Positions 37,398 to 46,056 of a DNA stretch of 64,000 nt are shown here, piece by piece (within the stretch, counting starts at the first letter, position 1; each line of letters starts with the position of its first letter). The stretch comes from JACKIC01 sp964543795 (lineage in GTDB: Bacteria > Planctomycetota > UBA1135 > UBA2386). A program made the position numbers and the translations under genes. The DNA lies in assembly GCA_964543795.1 (NCBI GenBank), contig CAZIZN010000006.1:124001-188000 (forward strand), given 5' to 3'. The notes under the pieces were generated by a model. The model made no database searches and was not told where the DNA came from. It saw only the letters and a program-made list of their open reading frames with translations.

Positions 37398-39098
37398 GTG
37401 AACGTCGACCTCGCTGCCGAACTGCGCCGCCTCTACGGCTTCCCCGGCTTCCGCGCCCTGCAGCGCCCCGTCGTGGAGCATTTCCCGGGCGGCGGAAGCG
37501 CGCTCGTGCTGATGGCCACGGGCGAAGGCAAGTCGCTGTGCTACCAGCTGCCGGCGTTCGTCGGCGACGGGCTCACGGTGGTCGTCTCGCCGTTGATCGC
37601 GCTCATGGACGACCAGGTGGCCGCCCTCGTCGCGCGCGGCCTGCCGGCGACGTGCGTGCACAGCATGCAGGAGCGCGGCGAGCGCGAACGGCGGCTCGCG
37701 GCGGCGCTGCGCGGTGCGGTGAAGCTGCTCTACGTGACGCCCGAACGCTTCCGCGTGCCGGGCTTCCTCGACGGCTTGCGCAGCGCTGGCGTGGCGCGGC
37801 TCGCCGTCGACGAAGCGCATTGCGTGAGCCACTGGGGCCACGACTTCCGCCCGGACTATCTGCGGCTCGGCGAGGTCCGCGCGGCGCTCGGCGACCCGCC
37901 GTGCCTGGCGTTGACCGCGACCGCGACGCCCGAGGTGCAGGCGGACATCCGCGCCGTGCTGCGCATCGAGGGCGCGCCGCGTTTCTGCACGGGCATCGCC
38001 CGCGACAACCTGTTCCTGTCGGTGCACGCGTGCGACGACGATCCCCAGAAGCTGGCGCGTCTGCGCGCCGTGCTCGAGCGCACGGGCGGCCCGGCGATCG
38101 TCTATTGTGCGCTGATCAAGGATCTGTTGCGGCTCGAGGGCGAACTGCAGCGCGGCGGCCTGCGGCCGCTCGTCTACCACGGCGACCTCTCGGCGCACGA
38201 GCGGCGTGCGCAGCAGGAGCGGTTCCAGGCCAGCGACGACGCGCTGATCCTCGCCACGAACGCGTTCGGCATGGGTGTCGACAAGGCGGACATCCGTGCG
38301 ATCGTGCACTGGCAGATCCCGCGCACGCTCGAGGCCTATTACCAGGAGGTCGGCCGCGCGGGGCGCGACGGGCTGGGTTCGTTCTGCGAGCTGCTCTACC
38401 GCGAGGAGGACCTCGTCATCCAGCGCGACTTCACGGAGTGGGCGAATCCGGGTGCTGGCTTCGCGCGCGAGGTGGTCGACCACCTCGAGGGGCTGGGCGA
38501 TCGCCTGCACACGCTCGATCCCGAGACGCTGCGCGCGACGTTCCTGCACAAGAACCGCCACGACGGGCGCATCGACACGGTGCTGCGGCTGCTGCGCAGC
38601 GGCGGCTGCGTCGAAGGCGAACTCGGCCGCGGCATGACGTTCGTGCGGGCGCCGAGCGACGCGGAACTCGCCGAATGGCTGCCCGAGGAGAAGCGCAAAC
38701 GCGACCTCATGGGGCTCCTGCGCATGGTGCGCTACGCGACCGAGGCGGGGTGCCGCAAGCAGGCGATCCATTCGCACTTCGGCTTCGACGACATCGAGGA
38801 CGGCTGCGGGGCGTGCGACGTGTGTGTGGATGCCGCGGCGTGGCAGGAGACGCACCTGCCGCCGGTGCGGCCCGTGCCGCGCGGTGCGGCGGCGGACGGT
38901 GGTGCGGCGGGCGACGGTGGCGGCGCGGCGCCCGTGCAGCGCGGCGACTGGATCGACGTGCATGGACTGGGCCTCTGCTGCGTCGTGCGCGTGCACCGGC
39001 GCGGCAAGGGCTGGAAGGCCGACGTCGAAGTCGCGCGGAACCTGCAGCAGCGCTCGGTCGACCTCGGCCGCGCGCGGTGGTCGAAGGTCGAGCAGTGA
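37398..39098 (+). CDS. recQ: RecQ family ATP-dependent DNA helicase
   Basis: 566 residues from GTG 37398; no ATG is available in frame nearby. Helicase motifs: I ATGEGKSLCYQLPA, Ia VVVSPLIALMDDQV, II DEAHCVSHWGHDFRPDY, III ALTATATP, V NAFGMGVDKADIR and VI YYQEVGRAGRDG. A RecQ zinc-binding region follows with CRKQAIHSHFGF and CGACDVC. No HRDC domain is seen; instead there is a Gly/Ala linker and a small beta-rich tail. It unwinds DNA 3'-5' in recombination and repair. Confidence 0.93.
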   Translation: MNVDLAAELRRLYGFPGFRALQRPVVEHFPGGGSALVLMATGEGKSLCYQLPAFVGDGLTVVVSPLIALMDDQVAALVARGLPATCVHSMQERGERERRLAAALRGAVKLLYVTPERFRVPGFLDGLRSAGVARLAVDEAHCVSHWGHDFRPDYLRLGEVRAALGDPPCLALTATATPEVQADIRAVLRIEGAPRFCTGIARDNLFLSVHACDDDPQKLARLRAVLERTGGPAIVYCALIKDLLRLEGELQRGGLRPLVYHGDLSAHERRAQQERFQASDDALILATNAFGMGVDKADIRAIVHWQIPRTLEAYYQEVGRAGRDGLGSFCELLYREEDLVIQRDFTEWANPGAGFAREVVDHLEGLGDRLHTLDPETLRATFLHKNRHDGRIDTVLRLLRSGGCVEGELGRGMTFVRAPSDAELAEWLPEEKRKRDLMGLLRMVRYATEAGCRKQAIHSHFGFDDIEDGCGACDVCVDAAAWQETHLPPVRPVPRGAAADGGAAGDGGGAAPVQRGDWIDVHGLGLCCVVRVHRRGKGWKADVEVARNLQQRSVDLGRARWSKVEQ

Positions 39099-39109
39099 AG
39101 CCGTAGCCG

Positions 39110-39154
39110 GAAAATAGCTGCGTACCGAACCAGGTTCGTTCCACCGCGATTCTC
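39110..39154 (-). repeat. 45-bp dispersed repeat, copy B
   Basis: Starts GAAAATAGCTGCGTACCGAA on the plus strand, 11 bp after the recQ stop. Contains the odd palindrome CGAACC-A-GGTTCG. Forms the left arm of the 190-bp element. Confidence 0.8.
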
Positions 39155-39254
39155 CCCCACCGGCAGCCGCCGATACCGCCTCGCGGACGCAGGCGGCGGC
39201 GAATTGCGGCACGGCATCGTGCGGATTGCGGCGAACGCGGGCCGCAGCGGCGGC

Positions 39255-39299
39255 GAGAATGCCGGTGGAACGAACCAGGTTCGGTACGCAGCTATTTTC
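39255..39299 (+). repeat. 45-bp dispersed repeat, copy C
   Basis: Inverted relative to copy B; ends GGTACGCAGCTATTTTC. The stop of the minus-strand gene 39298-41616 is formed at its edge (TGA AAA TAG). Confidence 0.8.
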
Positions 39300-41616
39300 A
39301 GCGGACGGCGATCTGCACGCCGCGGCTGGCGCGCAAAGTGCCGGGTGCGGCGCCCTCGCTGACGATCTGCGCGTAGAGGTCGAGCGGCGGCAGGCCTTCG
39401 GGCAGCGGCACGCGCAGGCCGGCGTAGCCGGCACTGTTGGCGAGGACGAGCCAGGTACCGAGCAGGTGCTGCGGGGCGAGGTCGATGCGCAGCGTGCAGC
39501 CGCCGCCGACGCCGAAGTTGGCGAACGGCACGTTCGCCGACGCGAACGACAGGCCGACGATCGCCCACTGGCCCGGCAGCAGGCCGGGCTGCCCGACGGT
39601 CGGGAACTCGTTGCCGATGCGGAAGTCGTGGTAGAGGCGCGGCGAGGCGACGCCGCAGTTGGGGCCGTATTCGAGCGGCGCGGGCAGCGCGGGGTGCTCG
39701 CGCACGATGCCGGTGCAGGTCCAGGTCACGGCACCGAGCAGGCTCGTCGTGTGGTCGTAGAGCACGGCGAAGCGGTCGGTCTGCGGGGTGTAGGCGACCA
39801 GCACGTCCTGGGCGACGTGCGTGCCCGCGCCGGTCGGGCCCGGCAGGTCGTGTTGGGCGACGGTGGCGCCGCGGTAGCCGAGCAGGTGCACCTGTGCCGC
39901 GCCGCCCGAGCGGGTACCGACGAGCCAGTGCGAGGAGTTCGTGGTGCTGACCGCGACGGCATCGGCCGAGAGGCTGCGGCCCGCCGAGGTGCGCACGAGC
40001 TGCACGGGCCACGGCGCGCTCGGGCCGTTCGTCGCGGACCAGTCGATGCGGCGGCATTCGATCGCGGTGCCGGCCGCCGACGTCAGGGGACCGGGGTAGG
40101 TCGCGGTGGGCGCGGTCGCGAATGTGACGAGGTAGCGGCCGAAGCTGCCGTCGAGGCGCGGGCGCATCGCGTGCCGGCTCGGATTGGCGAGGCCGATCGA
40201 CCAGCCCTGGCTGCCGACCTGTCCCGTGTAGTCGACGCGGCGTAGTCCGACGTCGTGGCGCGCGAACGTGGTGCTCCAGTACTGGAAGCCGACGATCCAG
40301 CCTTCGTAGTCGCCGCGAATGTTCTTCGTGACCGTGGGCTCGGTGAAGCCCGTGGCGAACTGGTTCGGCGTCGCGATCGCGAACGTGCCCGACTGGTTGT
40401 GCGTGGTGGTGCCGAACAGCGAACCGACGATCTGCGTCTGGCCGTTCGCCGTGCGCGTGCGCACGATCAGCGCCTGCGCGGGGCTCGACGTGAAGACCTT
40501 GCTGGCGGCCGCGCGCGGGCGGCGTTCGCGGACGCCGCCGGTCGTCGTCAGCAGCAGGGGGTTCGCCAGGCTGCCGGTCGCGCTGCTGGCACTGTAGGAG
40601 CGCGCGAAGCACTGGTCGACGGTCGCGCCGAGCCTCGCCCAGGCCAGCGTCATCGTGTCGTCGATCCAGCTGCCGGCGACCGTGGGTTCGACGGAGTTGG
40701 CGTTCGCGGCGAGTTCGCTGCCGAACAGCACGGCCCCGGAGAAGTCCGACGCGGCGCGGAACACGTAGACGTCGCTGTCCGCAGCGCTCGCGGACCGGGT
40801 CCAGACGATGCCGAGCGCGGTGCCCGGCGTCGCACCGTTCGTCGCGTCGACTTCGAAGTCGCCGAAGGCCAGCGACGAGCCGGCGACGATGCCGAGCGGC
40901 TGCAGGAGCGGATCGACGAGCAGCGGCCAGGACGCCGTGGCGACGAAGTCGGCGGGCACGTGCAGCGTGATCGCCTCGCCGTCGAAGGACGACGGCACGG
41001 GGCAGCTGCGGCCGGCCGCGTCGAACACGGTGGCAGCACCGTAGACGAGTTCGTAGTCCCCGACCGGGCTGCGGAAGTGCAGCGGCGCCACGGCCGCCGC
41101 GCGCGGAGCGGCGACGAGCGGGGTCGCGATCGCGCCGCGGATGCACAGTTCGCCTGCGGGAAGAGCGTCGGGCGCGTCGATGCGGAAACGCTGCTCGGCG
41201 CAGGCAGCGTGCAGGTCCCAGATCTCGGTGACCCAGCCGCGGCAGCGGCGGAACTGGCGCTCGTCGAACGACTCGACGGCTTCGCCGCCGGCGCGCAGAT
41301 CCCGTTCGCCGAGCGTCGCCGACACCGTGCGCCACTGCCAGGGCAGCGAGCGCGGCGCCGCCGCACCGAGGTAGGGCACGAGCACGAAGGCGCCGTCGCG
41401 GAAGCCGATCTTGAAGTGGTCGCCGGCACCCCAGACGCCGAGCCGGCCGGCCTGCGGATCGGCCCCTTCGTCGTGCAGCGGCACGCCGCCGGCCAGCGCG
41501 GCGGCGAACACGCGCGGTGCCGCGTCGGCGATGGCATCGGGGGTCTGGGAGGCCGCGAACGTGGCCAGGGCAGCGGCGGCGAACGGTGCCAGGAGTCGGC
41601 GCGAGTAGGTCTTCAT
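39298..41616 (-). CDS. Large secreted protein of unknown function
   Basis: 772 residues from ATG 41616; ATG 41622 adds two residues. Signal peptide MKTYSRRLLAPFAAAALATF. The chain has no recognised catalytic domain; it is beta-rich with many Thr/Ser/Gly and segments such as VEPTVAGSWIDDTMTLAW and IRGDYEGWIVGFQYWSTTF, suggestive of a propeller or repeats of external data-like beta blades. The end (about 650-772) is the shared planctomycete-type C-terminal beta module with Cys in YGPNCGVASPRL and GGGCTLRIDL. Divergent from the protease gene at 41701. Confidence 0.75.
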   Translation of the reverse strand: MKTYSRRLLAPFAAAALATFAASQTPDAIADAAPRVFAAALAGGVPLHDEGADPQAGRLGVWGAGDHFKIGFRDGAFVLVPYLGAAAPRSLPWQWRTVSATLGERDLRAGGEAVESFDERQFRRCRGWVTEIWDLHAACAEQRFRIDAPDALPAGELCIRGAIATPLVAAPRAAAVAPLHFRSPVGDYELVYGAATVFDAAGRSCPVPSSFDGEAITLHVPADFVATASWPLLVDPLLQPLGIVAGSSLAFGDFEVDATNGATPGTALGIVWTRSASAADSDVYVFRAASDFSGAVLFGSELAANANSVEPTVAGSWIDDTMTLAWARLGATVDQCFARSYSASSATGSLANPLLLTTTGGVRERRPRAAASKVFTSSPAQALIVRTRTANGQTQIVGSLFGTTTHNQSGTFAIATPNQFATGFTEPTVTKNIRGDYEGWIVGFQYWSTTFARHDVGLRRVDYTGQVGSQGWSIGLANPSRHAMRPRLDGSFGRYLVTFATAPTATYPGPLTSAAGTAIECRRIDWSATNGPSAPWPVQLVRTSAGRSLSADAVAVSTTNSSHWLVGTRSGGAAQVHLLGYRGATVAQHDLPGPTGAGTHVAQDVLVAYTPQTDRFAVLYDHTTSLLGAVTWTCTGIVREHPALPAPLEYGPNCGVASPRLYHDFRIGNEFPTVGQPGLLPGQWAIVGLSFASANVPFANFGVGGGCTLRIDLAPQHLLGTWLVLANSAGYAGLRVPLPEGLPPLDLYAQIVSEGAAPGTLRASRGVQIAVR

Positions 41617-41687
41617 GGGCATGCGGGATACGGGACTGCTCCGCAGGAAGACCGCGGCGGAGGTGGTGTGACGCGCGCAGCGAGGGA

Positions 41688-41730
41688 GAATGGTGGTGGA
41701 ATGAACCTGGTTCGGTACACAGCTATTTTC
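41688..41730 (+). repeat. 45-bp dispersed repeat, copy D, inside protease 5' end
   Basis: Reads GAATGGTGGTGGAATGAACC and onward to AGCTATTTTC. It covers the start codon and the first ten codons of the protease. Where copies B and C have ACG, this copy has ATG, the protease start. Confidence 0.8.
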
Positions 41731-43167
41731 GTGCTCCTGATGGTCGCGCTGCGGGGGCAGGTGCAGCCGGATCGCTTCGATTCGGGCTGGATCGACCATG
41801 TCGGTGCGCTGCCCGCGGTGGTCGCGACGCACACGGCGCAGGTGCCGAACGCGCGCTGGTTGCGCGTGCGCCTGGGCGACTGCCACCTGCCGGCCGGTTC
41901 GCTGCTGCGGCTCGAGGGCCTGCGCGACCAGGCCGTGCAGTTCTTCGCCGCGGGGAGCCTCGCCGACTACCAGTTCACGTCGGCTTTCTTCAACGGCGAC
42001 CGCGTGCGCATCGACCTCGTCGCGGCGCCCGGATCGAAGGGCAATCGCCTCGCCGTGTCGAGCCTGCTCTACGAGGGCGGCGGCGGCGAGGACGTCGGCA
42101 TCTGCGGCCCCGTCGACACGCGCGTGCTGAGCCAGGACCCGCGCGTGGGCCGGCTCGGCGGCTGCTGCACGATGTTCCTCGTCAACGAGTTCGCGCTCGC
42201 GACCGCGGGCCACTGCCTGTCGGGCACCGCCGGCATCGTGTCGTTCGAGGTGCCGCTCTCGGATGCGAACGGCAACCCGCAGTATCCGCCGCCCGAACAC
42301 CAGTACGCGTTCGCGCAGGGGTCGGCGACCTCGGTCAACGGCGGGCTCGGCAACGACTGGTGCGTGGTCGGCGCGGTGCGCAACTCGAACACGGGCCTCT
42401 ATCCGGGCCAGGCGCAGGGCTGGTTCCCGTGGGGTGCGCCGCCGGCCTTCGCGGGCCAGACGGTCGCGGTGACCGGTTACGGCAGCCACGCGAATCCGAC
42501 CTGGAGCCTCGCGCAGAAGACCCACTCGGGACCACGGACCGGCGCGTCGACGGCGGTACTCGAATTCTCGGTGCACGTGAGCGGCTGCAACTCGGGCTCG
42601 CCGGTGATCGACCTCGGCGCGCAGCGCGCGATCGGCATCACGACGCACGCCGGCTGCACGGCGACGGGCGGCTCGAACTACGGCACGGGCTTCGGCCTCA
42701 CCGCGCTGCGCACGGCGCTCGCGAACCTCGTGATGAGCCGCGTCGCAGGCAGTGCCACCGCCTTCGGTCAGGGCTGCGGCGGCGCCTTCGGCACGCCGGC
42801 ACTCGGCTTCGCCGGTATCCCCGACGTCGGCCAGGCGCTGACGATCGAGGTCGCGGGACTGAACCCCACCACGAGCGAGTTCGGCACGCTCGTGTTCGGC
42901 TTCTCGAGCACCGCGTGGAGCGGCGGCAGCCTGCCGGCACCGCTCGCCCCCTACGGCCTGGTCGGCTGCACGCTCTACACGAGCAGCGACGCGGCGGTGT
43001 TCCTGCCCACGAACTTCGGCAGCACGAGCTACGTGCAGCAGCTGCCGAACCACCCGTCGTTCGTGGCGATGCCGATCCACTGCCAGTACTTCGCGCTCGA
43101 CGCGTCGGCGCAGAATCCGGTCGGCGGCGTGGCCAGCAACGCGGGCCGCATCCGCATCGGCAACTAA
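41701..43167 (+). CDS. Secreted trypsin-like serine protease with C-terminal beta module
   Basis: 488 residues from ATG 41701. Signal peptide MNLVRYTAIFVLLMVALRGQ, most of whose 5' coding DNA is the dispersed repeat copy D. Chymotrypsin-fold triad: His in ATAGHCLSG (about 171), Asp in GLGNDWCVVGAV (about 219) and Ser in GCNSGSPVID (about 299). The C-terminal module (about 345-488) carries GQGCGGAFGTPALGF and VGCTLYTSSDAAVFL, shared with other secreted proteins here. Predicted to cut proteins outside the cell. Its stop overlaps the end of the convergent YkgJ gene. Confidence 0.9.
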   Translation: MNLVRYTAIFVLLMVALRGQVQPDRFDSGWIDHVGALPAVVATHTAQVPNARWLRVRLGDCHLPAGSLLRLEGLRDQAVQFFAAGSLADYQFTSAFFNGDRVRIDLVAAPGSKGNRLAVSSLLYEGGGGEDVGICGPVDTRVLSQDPRVGRLGGCCTMFLVNEFALATAGHCLSGTAGIVSFEVPLSDANGNPQYPPPEHQYAFAQGSATSVNGGLGNDWCVVGAVRNSNTGLYPGQAQGWFPWGAPPAFAGQTVAVTGYGSHANPTWSLAQKTHSGPRTGASTAVLEFSVHVSGCNSGSPVIDLGAQRAIGITTHAGCTATGGSNYGTGFGLTALRTALANLVMSRVAGSATAFGQGCGGAFGTPALGFAGIPDVGQALTIEVAGLNPTTSEFGTLVFGFSSTAWSGGSLPAPLAPYGLVGCTLYTSSDAAVFLPTNFGSTSYVQQLPNHPSFVAMPIHCQYFALDASAQNPVGGVASNAGRIRIGN

Positions 43168-43547
43168 CTCCGTGCGTCGTCGCGCGAGAGCGGCTCGATG
43201 CCGGGACACAGCCGCCGTGCTGCGCGCAACCGCTCGGGATCGCGCAGTTCGGGCCAGAACGGCCAGTCGCGGCAGCGCTGCGGCCGCACCGCGTAGATGC
43301 CGCAGGTGGCCTCGCGGCCGTCCTGCAGGAACACGCAGCGGTTGGCGAAGCCGTCGACGAGCCTCGTGCCGTCGGGGTGCACGAAGCGGCTCTTGAAACC
43401 CGCCTCGTCCATGCCGAGGTGCGCGGCGATCGCCGCCACGTCGGCGGCGGTGACCTGCACGATGCCGCCGGGCACAGCGCAGCAGTTGCCCGAGCGGCGG
43501 CAGGCGAAGCGGAAGCCGTAGCCAGGCTGCTCCTGCATCGGACTCAC
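43164..43547 (-). CDS. YkgJ family CxxCxxCC-type metal-binding protein
   Basis: 127 residues from GTG 43547, which overlaps the SGNH stop (GTGA); ATG 43538 is the alternative. The Cys pattern is of the YkgJ family: FACRRSGNCCAVPGG, CVFLQDGREATCGIYAVRP and RCRDWPFWPE. Proteins of this family are thought to bind Zn or an Fe-S cluster; their function is unknown. It is small and cytoplasmic. Confidence 0.88.
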   Translation of the reverse strand: MSPMQEQPGYGFRFACRRSGNCCAVPGGIVQVTAADVAAIAAHLGMDEAGFKSRFVHPDGTRLVDGFANRCVFLQDGREATCGIYAVRPQRCRDWPFWPELRDPERLRAARRLCPGIEPLSRDDARS

Positions 43548-44737
43548 CGCCAGAGACGTTTCGCGAGTTCCCGCGCGACCGCGCCGTTGCCAGCCTCGCT
43601 GAGATGACCCGAGGGCAAGTAGAGACCCTGTGCCGCGTGGTCCACGAAGGCGGGAGAGAGGTCGATGACCTGCGCACCCGAAGTTCCGAGCCGGGCCACC
43701 ATCGGCATGGCCCGATCACCACCCGGATACTCCGCGAGATGCTCGCGCTGCGGGATGAGCACGATCCAGGGATCGGCACCGCTGGCACGGACCGCCTCTG
43801 CGAACGCGCGCGCAATCGCCGTCGAGATCATCACTGCCTCCGCATCCTCATCCAGGACCGACCGGCGGTGCAGTTCCCGGTTCGCCAGCTTGCGCCGCAA
43901 GGAGGTCGCGAGGCGCAGGGTCCGCCACGGGTGCCACCAGGCCGATTCCAGGTCGCCCGGCTGGTACCAGCGATCGGCCGCAAGGAGGTCCGCGGGAAGC
44001 GACCGACTGCGCAGTTGCTCGAGCAGGGTGCGGCGAGCCCCCCCTCCCTCGACCCCCCGCACCTGCAGTCCGCCTTCACCGTCGACGACCATACGCGGCT
44101 TCTGCAGGTAGTCCCCGCCACCGGTCAGCAGGAACCGATAGACGTTCAGACACCGACCGATGTCCTCGGGCCAGATGCACAACAAGGCATGTGTCGTCTC
44201 CAGTCGTCCAAGTTCGCGTTTGCAGCGCAGGTATGCCTGGTCCATGCCGTACCCCGGCACTCCGAAGTTGACGACCTCGAACCCGGGCACAGCCGCTTCG
44301 AGTTGGAACTGCCATGTGCCCGACAGACCAACTTCGTCGCCGTGCGTGAACGAATCGCCGAAGGTCAGCAGGCGCACCTTGCCCGGTGGAACGACGCGAT
44401 CGTAGACCCGATCCGGCGCACTGCGCGCTCCCTGCGCATTGCTCGCGACATCCACACCAACGCCGTTGGGAGCAATCACCCAGCCGAGTTCCGCGTCCTC
44501 CGCGAAGTATCGCCCTGCGGTCTGCGTCGGCAACGAGGCGAGCAGTCGGTCGATCTCGTCTGCAGCGGGAATCAGCGGCAGGAGCGGGATCCCGAGCACG
44601 CTGGTCCGACCGTCACTCGACCGCGAGAGACCGCGCACCGCACCCTCCACGGTCAGGAGGCCGACGACCAACGCCACCAACGAGAGCTTCGCGCGTCGCC
44701 ACCGGGTGTGCCGAGTTCCTGTTCGGGATCCAGACAT
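43544..44737 (-). CDS. Membrane-anchored SGNH hydrolase, paralogue 1
   Basis: 397 residues from ATG 44737. A single N-terminal helix (LSLVALVVGLLTVEGAV) follows basic residues. SGNH blocks: LLTFGDSFTHGDEVG (Ser), FGVPGYGMDQAYL (Gly), an Asn/Asp region near CIWPEDIGR, and a late LPSGHLSEAGNGAVA with the His. Third codon positions are visibly less GC-rich (many ATT, GCA, CGA, GAT) than in neighbours, which may mean recent acquisition. It could act on acyl groups of exported glycans; inferred from the family only. Confidence 0.8.
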   Translation of the reverse strand: MSGSRTGTRHTRWRRAKLSLVALVVGLLTVEGAVRGLSRSSDGRTSVLGIPLLPLIPAADEIDRLLASLPTQTAGRYFAEDAELGWVIAPNGVGVDVASNAQGARSAPDRVYDRVVPPGKVRLLTFGDSFTHGDEVGLSGTWQFQLEAAVPGFEVVNFGVPGYGMDQAYLRCKRELGRLETTHALLCIWPEDIGRCLNVYRFLLTGGGDYLQKPRMVVDGEGGLQVRGVEGGGARRTLLEQLRSRSLPADLLAADRWYQPGDLESAWWHPWRTLRLATSLRRKLANRELHRRSVLDEDAEAVMISTAIARAFAEAVRASGADPWIVLIPQREHLAEYPGGDRAMPMVARLGTSGAQVIDLSPAFVDHAAQGLYLPSGHLSEAGNGAVARELAKRLWR

Positions 44738-44890
44738 GATCGTCGTCGAGGGAGCCGGGATCGGAGGTCCTATGAACCGGCGGACGAGGCCTCCGTGCGG
44801 AGACTGCGCGGACACTCGTTCACGATCCGGGCGGACCATCGCCGAAGCCGCCGGTCCGGTCAATGGCTGGCCGTCTCGCTCGACGGGCGC

Positions 44891-45973
44891 TCACCGCCGC
44901 CGGCGCCGCAAACGGTGGTCGAACATCGAACCGCGGCGCGCGCCGCCCGACCGCGGCGCCCGGTCCTGCTGCGCGCGTTCCTCGAGTTCGCGCTGGTGGC
45001 GCCGCTGCGCCAGGAACGCCTCGATCTCGCACTGCAGCTGCTTTGGGTCCTGGAAGCGGATCTCGCGCTCCTTGGCCATCATCTTCTCGAGGAAGTAGTG
45101 CAGCTGCGGCGACAGCGCGAGCGCGCGGATGCGCTCGCCGGACAGCGACTCCAGCACCTGCTTGGCGAGCACTTCCTCGCTGGTCTTGCCCTCGAACGGC
45201 AAGGAACCCGTGACGAGGTGGTAGAGCGTGGCGCCGAGCGCGTAGATGTCGGCGCGCACGTCGATGCCGCCGCCGCGCGCCTGCTCCGGGGCGATGTAGT
45301 GCACGGTGCCCGCGGTCGTGTCGCCGGCCCCGGCCTCGTCGCTGCGCACGGCGAAGCCGAGGTCGATCAGCACGGCGCCGCGTTCGACCGACCACAGGAT
45401 GTTGCCGGGCTTGACGTCGCGGTGCACGAGCCCGCGCGCGTGCAGCGCGTCGAGCGCAGAGGCCACCTCGACGACGATGGCCAGCGCCGACTCCTCGTCG
45501 AGCCGGCCCTGCTCGGCGAGCAGGTCCTGCAGGCACTGGCCGGGCACGAGTTCCATCGCGAAGAAGATCGTCTCGCCCTCCTTGGCGACGCGCAGGCCCT
45601 TGACCAGGTGCGGGTGGTCGAGCTGCATGAGCAGTTTCGCTTCGCGCACGAACGGCTCCGTCTTCGCGGGGTCGCGCGCCAGTTCGGGCCGCAGCACCTT
45701 GAGGGCCAGCCGCCGGCCGTCGGTGCGATCGACCGCCTCGAAGACGCGACCGACGGCGCCTTCGCCGAGCAGCCGGCCGAGTTCGTAGCGGGTCAGCGCG
45801 GGTCTGCCGCCGGCTTCGGTCCGCTGCCAGAGCTGCCACTGCTCCTTCGTGCACAGACCGTTGCGGACCAGGAAGGCGCACGCATCGCCGGACGCCAGCG
45901 CGGCATGTGCGGAGCCCGCGGGCAACAGCCCGCGGTGGACCAACATCGCCAGCAGCTTGGTGTCGGGGATCAC
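44891..45973 (-). CDS. Ser/Thr protein kinase
   Basis: 360 residues from GTG 45973. A short N-terminal helical part precedes the kinase domain (about 62-330): glycine loop LLGEGAVGRVFEAV, Lys in LALKVLRPE, catalytic loop LVHRDVKPGNIL, DLGFA in place of DFG, GTVHYIAPEQARGG, and DIYALGATLYHLVTG. The C-terminus is Arg/Gln-rich with no transmembrane helix, so it is a soluble kinase. Divergent (83 bp) from the Clp-like AAA+ gene, which may share its control. Confidence 0.92.
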   Translation of the reverse strand: MIPDTKLLAMLVHRGLLPAGSAHAALASGDACAFLVRNGLCTKEQWQLWQRTEAGGRPALTRYELGRLLGEGAVGRVFEAVDRTDGRRLALKVLRPELARDPAKTEPFVREAKLLMQLDHPHLVKGLRVAKEGETIFFAMELVPGQCLQDLLAEQGRLDEESALAIVVEVASALDALHARGLVHRDVKPGNILWSVERGAVLIDLGFAVRSDEAGAGDTTAGTVHYIAPEQARGGGIDVRADIYALGATLYHLVTGSLPFEGKTSEEVLAKQVLESLSGERIRALALSPQLHYFLEKMMAKEREIRFQDPKQLQCEIEAFLAQRRHQRELEERAQQDRAPRSGGARRGSMFDHRLRRRRR

Positions 45974-46056
45974 GTGGATGGAAAGCGTTGTAGCAGCAGA
46001 GACTTCGAAGGTTCTGGCGAGCCGCCGTCAAGTCGCGATGGCAGCGCACCCGAAAG

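Larger units (their letters stand above)
39110..39299. mobile_element. 190-bp MITE-like element with 45-bp inverted ends
   Basis: Left arm 39110-39154 and right arm 39255-39299 are inverted copies of the same 45-bp sequence, with only a few mismatches, around a 100-bp GC-rich core. The core contains a small hairpin GCACG/CGTGC. It has no coding capacity. It lies between the recQ stop and the stop of the minus-strand gene 39298-41616, whose TGA falls at its right edge. Confidence 0.6.
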
